DNA of 35,800 bases from contig JAAWHU010000031.1 in NCBI GenBank assembly GCA_022796015.1, positions 1 to 35,800 of the forward strand. Direction: 5' to 3'. The DNA is from Hungatella sp. (GTDB taxonomy: Bacteria; Bacillota; Clostridia; Lachnospirales; Lachnospiraceae). The translations under genes were made by a program, and so were the position numbers. Each line of letters starts with the position of its first letter. The stretch's first letter is position 1. This document shows positions 35,785-35,800 of the stretch, one piece after another. Under the pieces are notes generated by a model. The model saw only the letters and a list, made by a program, of their open reading frames with translations, did no database searches and was not told where the DNA came from.

Positions 35785-35800
35785 ATGGAATTAAAAGATA
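35785..35800 (+). CDS. Start of a second regulator gene (partial, cut by window)
   Basis: ATG GAA TTA AAA GAT with GAGGTGA upstream, the same ribosome binding site as the module 1 repressor. Only five codons are visible. Position and layout suggest a second repressor. Confidence 0.5.

Overview
The window is most of a temperate phage (prophage) genome from a low-to-mid GC Gram-positive host, most likely a Clostridia/Lachnospiraceae-type bacterium. Evidence for this is AGGAGG-type ribosome binding sites almost everywhere, clean TTGACA-17-TATAAT promoters, GTG and TTG starts, and accessory families (PcfJ-like, DUF7666-like, HicAB) typical of mobile elements in those hosts. Nearly all genes lie on the minus strand, so the functional order runs from the right end to the left. 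No gene-free stretch exceeds about 300 bases.

Late region (about 19.6 kb down to 0, minus strand): one tightly packed operon with many ATGA stop/start overlaps. The order is small terminase, gpA-type large terminase, gpW-like joining protein, lambda-type portal, HK97-type prohead protease, major capsid, DUF2190-like decoration protein, head-tail and tail completion proteins, contractile sheath, tube, tail chaperone with a -1 frameshift extension, tape measure, then a P2-type baseplate set (X, D, V, U, W, J, I) and a tail fibre at the window edge. This is a myovirus with a lambda/HK97-style head and a P2-style contractile tail. No lysis genes and no integrase are in the window. A GC-rich palindrome upstream of the small terminase is a candidate cos site. 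The first ~98 bases look unlike the phage and may be a junction.

Middle region (19.6-20.6 kb): a HicA-HicB toxin-antitoxin pair with a consensus promoter, operator-like repeats and its own terminator sits between the late regulator gene and the terminase.

Early/replication region (20.5-32.3 kb, minus strand): a sigma-like late regulator, small accessory genes, an HNH-like protein, a D12-class adenine methylase, a ParB/KfrA-like acidic protein, a PcfJ-like protein, a DUF7666-like protein, a possible PcfK/AcrIIA9-like protein, a degenerate RNase H-like protein, an HUH rolling-circle Rep, an SPFH/prohibitin protein with a tiny membrane partner, and a DNA-binding excisionase-like protein. A short RNA with its own promoter and terminator is encoded antisense to the rep leader.

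Right region (32.3-35.8 kb): an AT-rich accessory and immunity region. Three plus-strand cassettes share one promoter type and a 5' leader hairpin whose stem covaries while its loop is kept. Each drives a different small acidic protein, and each ends tail-to-tail with a small minus-strand gene. Then come two tandem divergent switch modules. Each pairs a minus-strand small protein ending in QPRNPP with a plus-strand regulator; the first is an HTH repressor and the second is cut by the window edge. The first module is bracketed by a perfect 29-bp inverted repeat. The cassette array and the bracketed double switch are the most unusual parts of the window.
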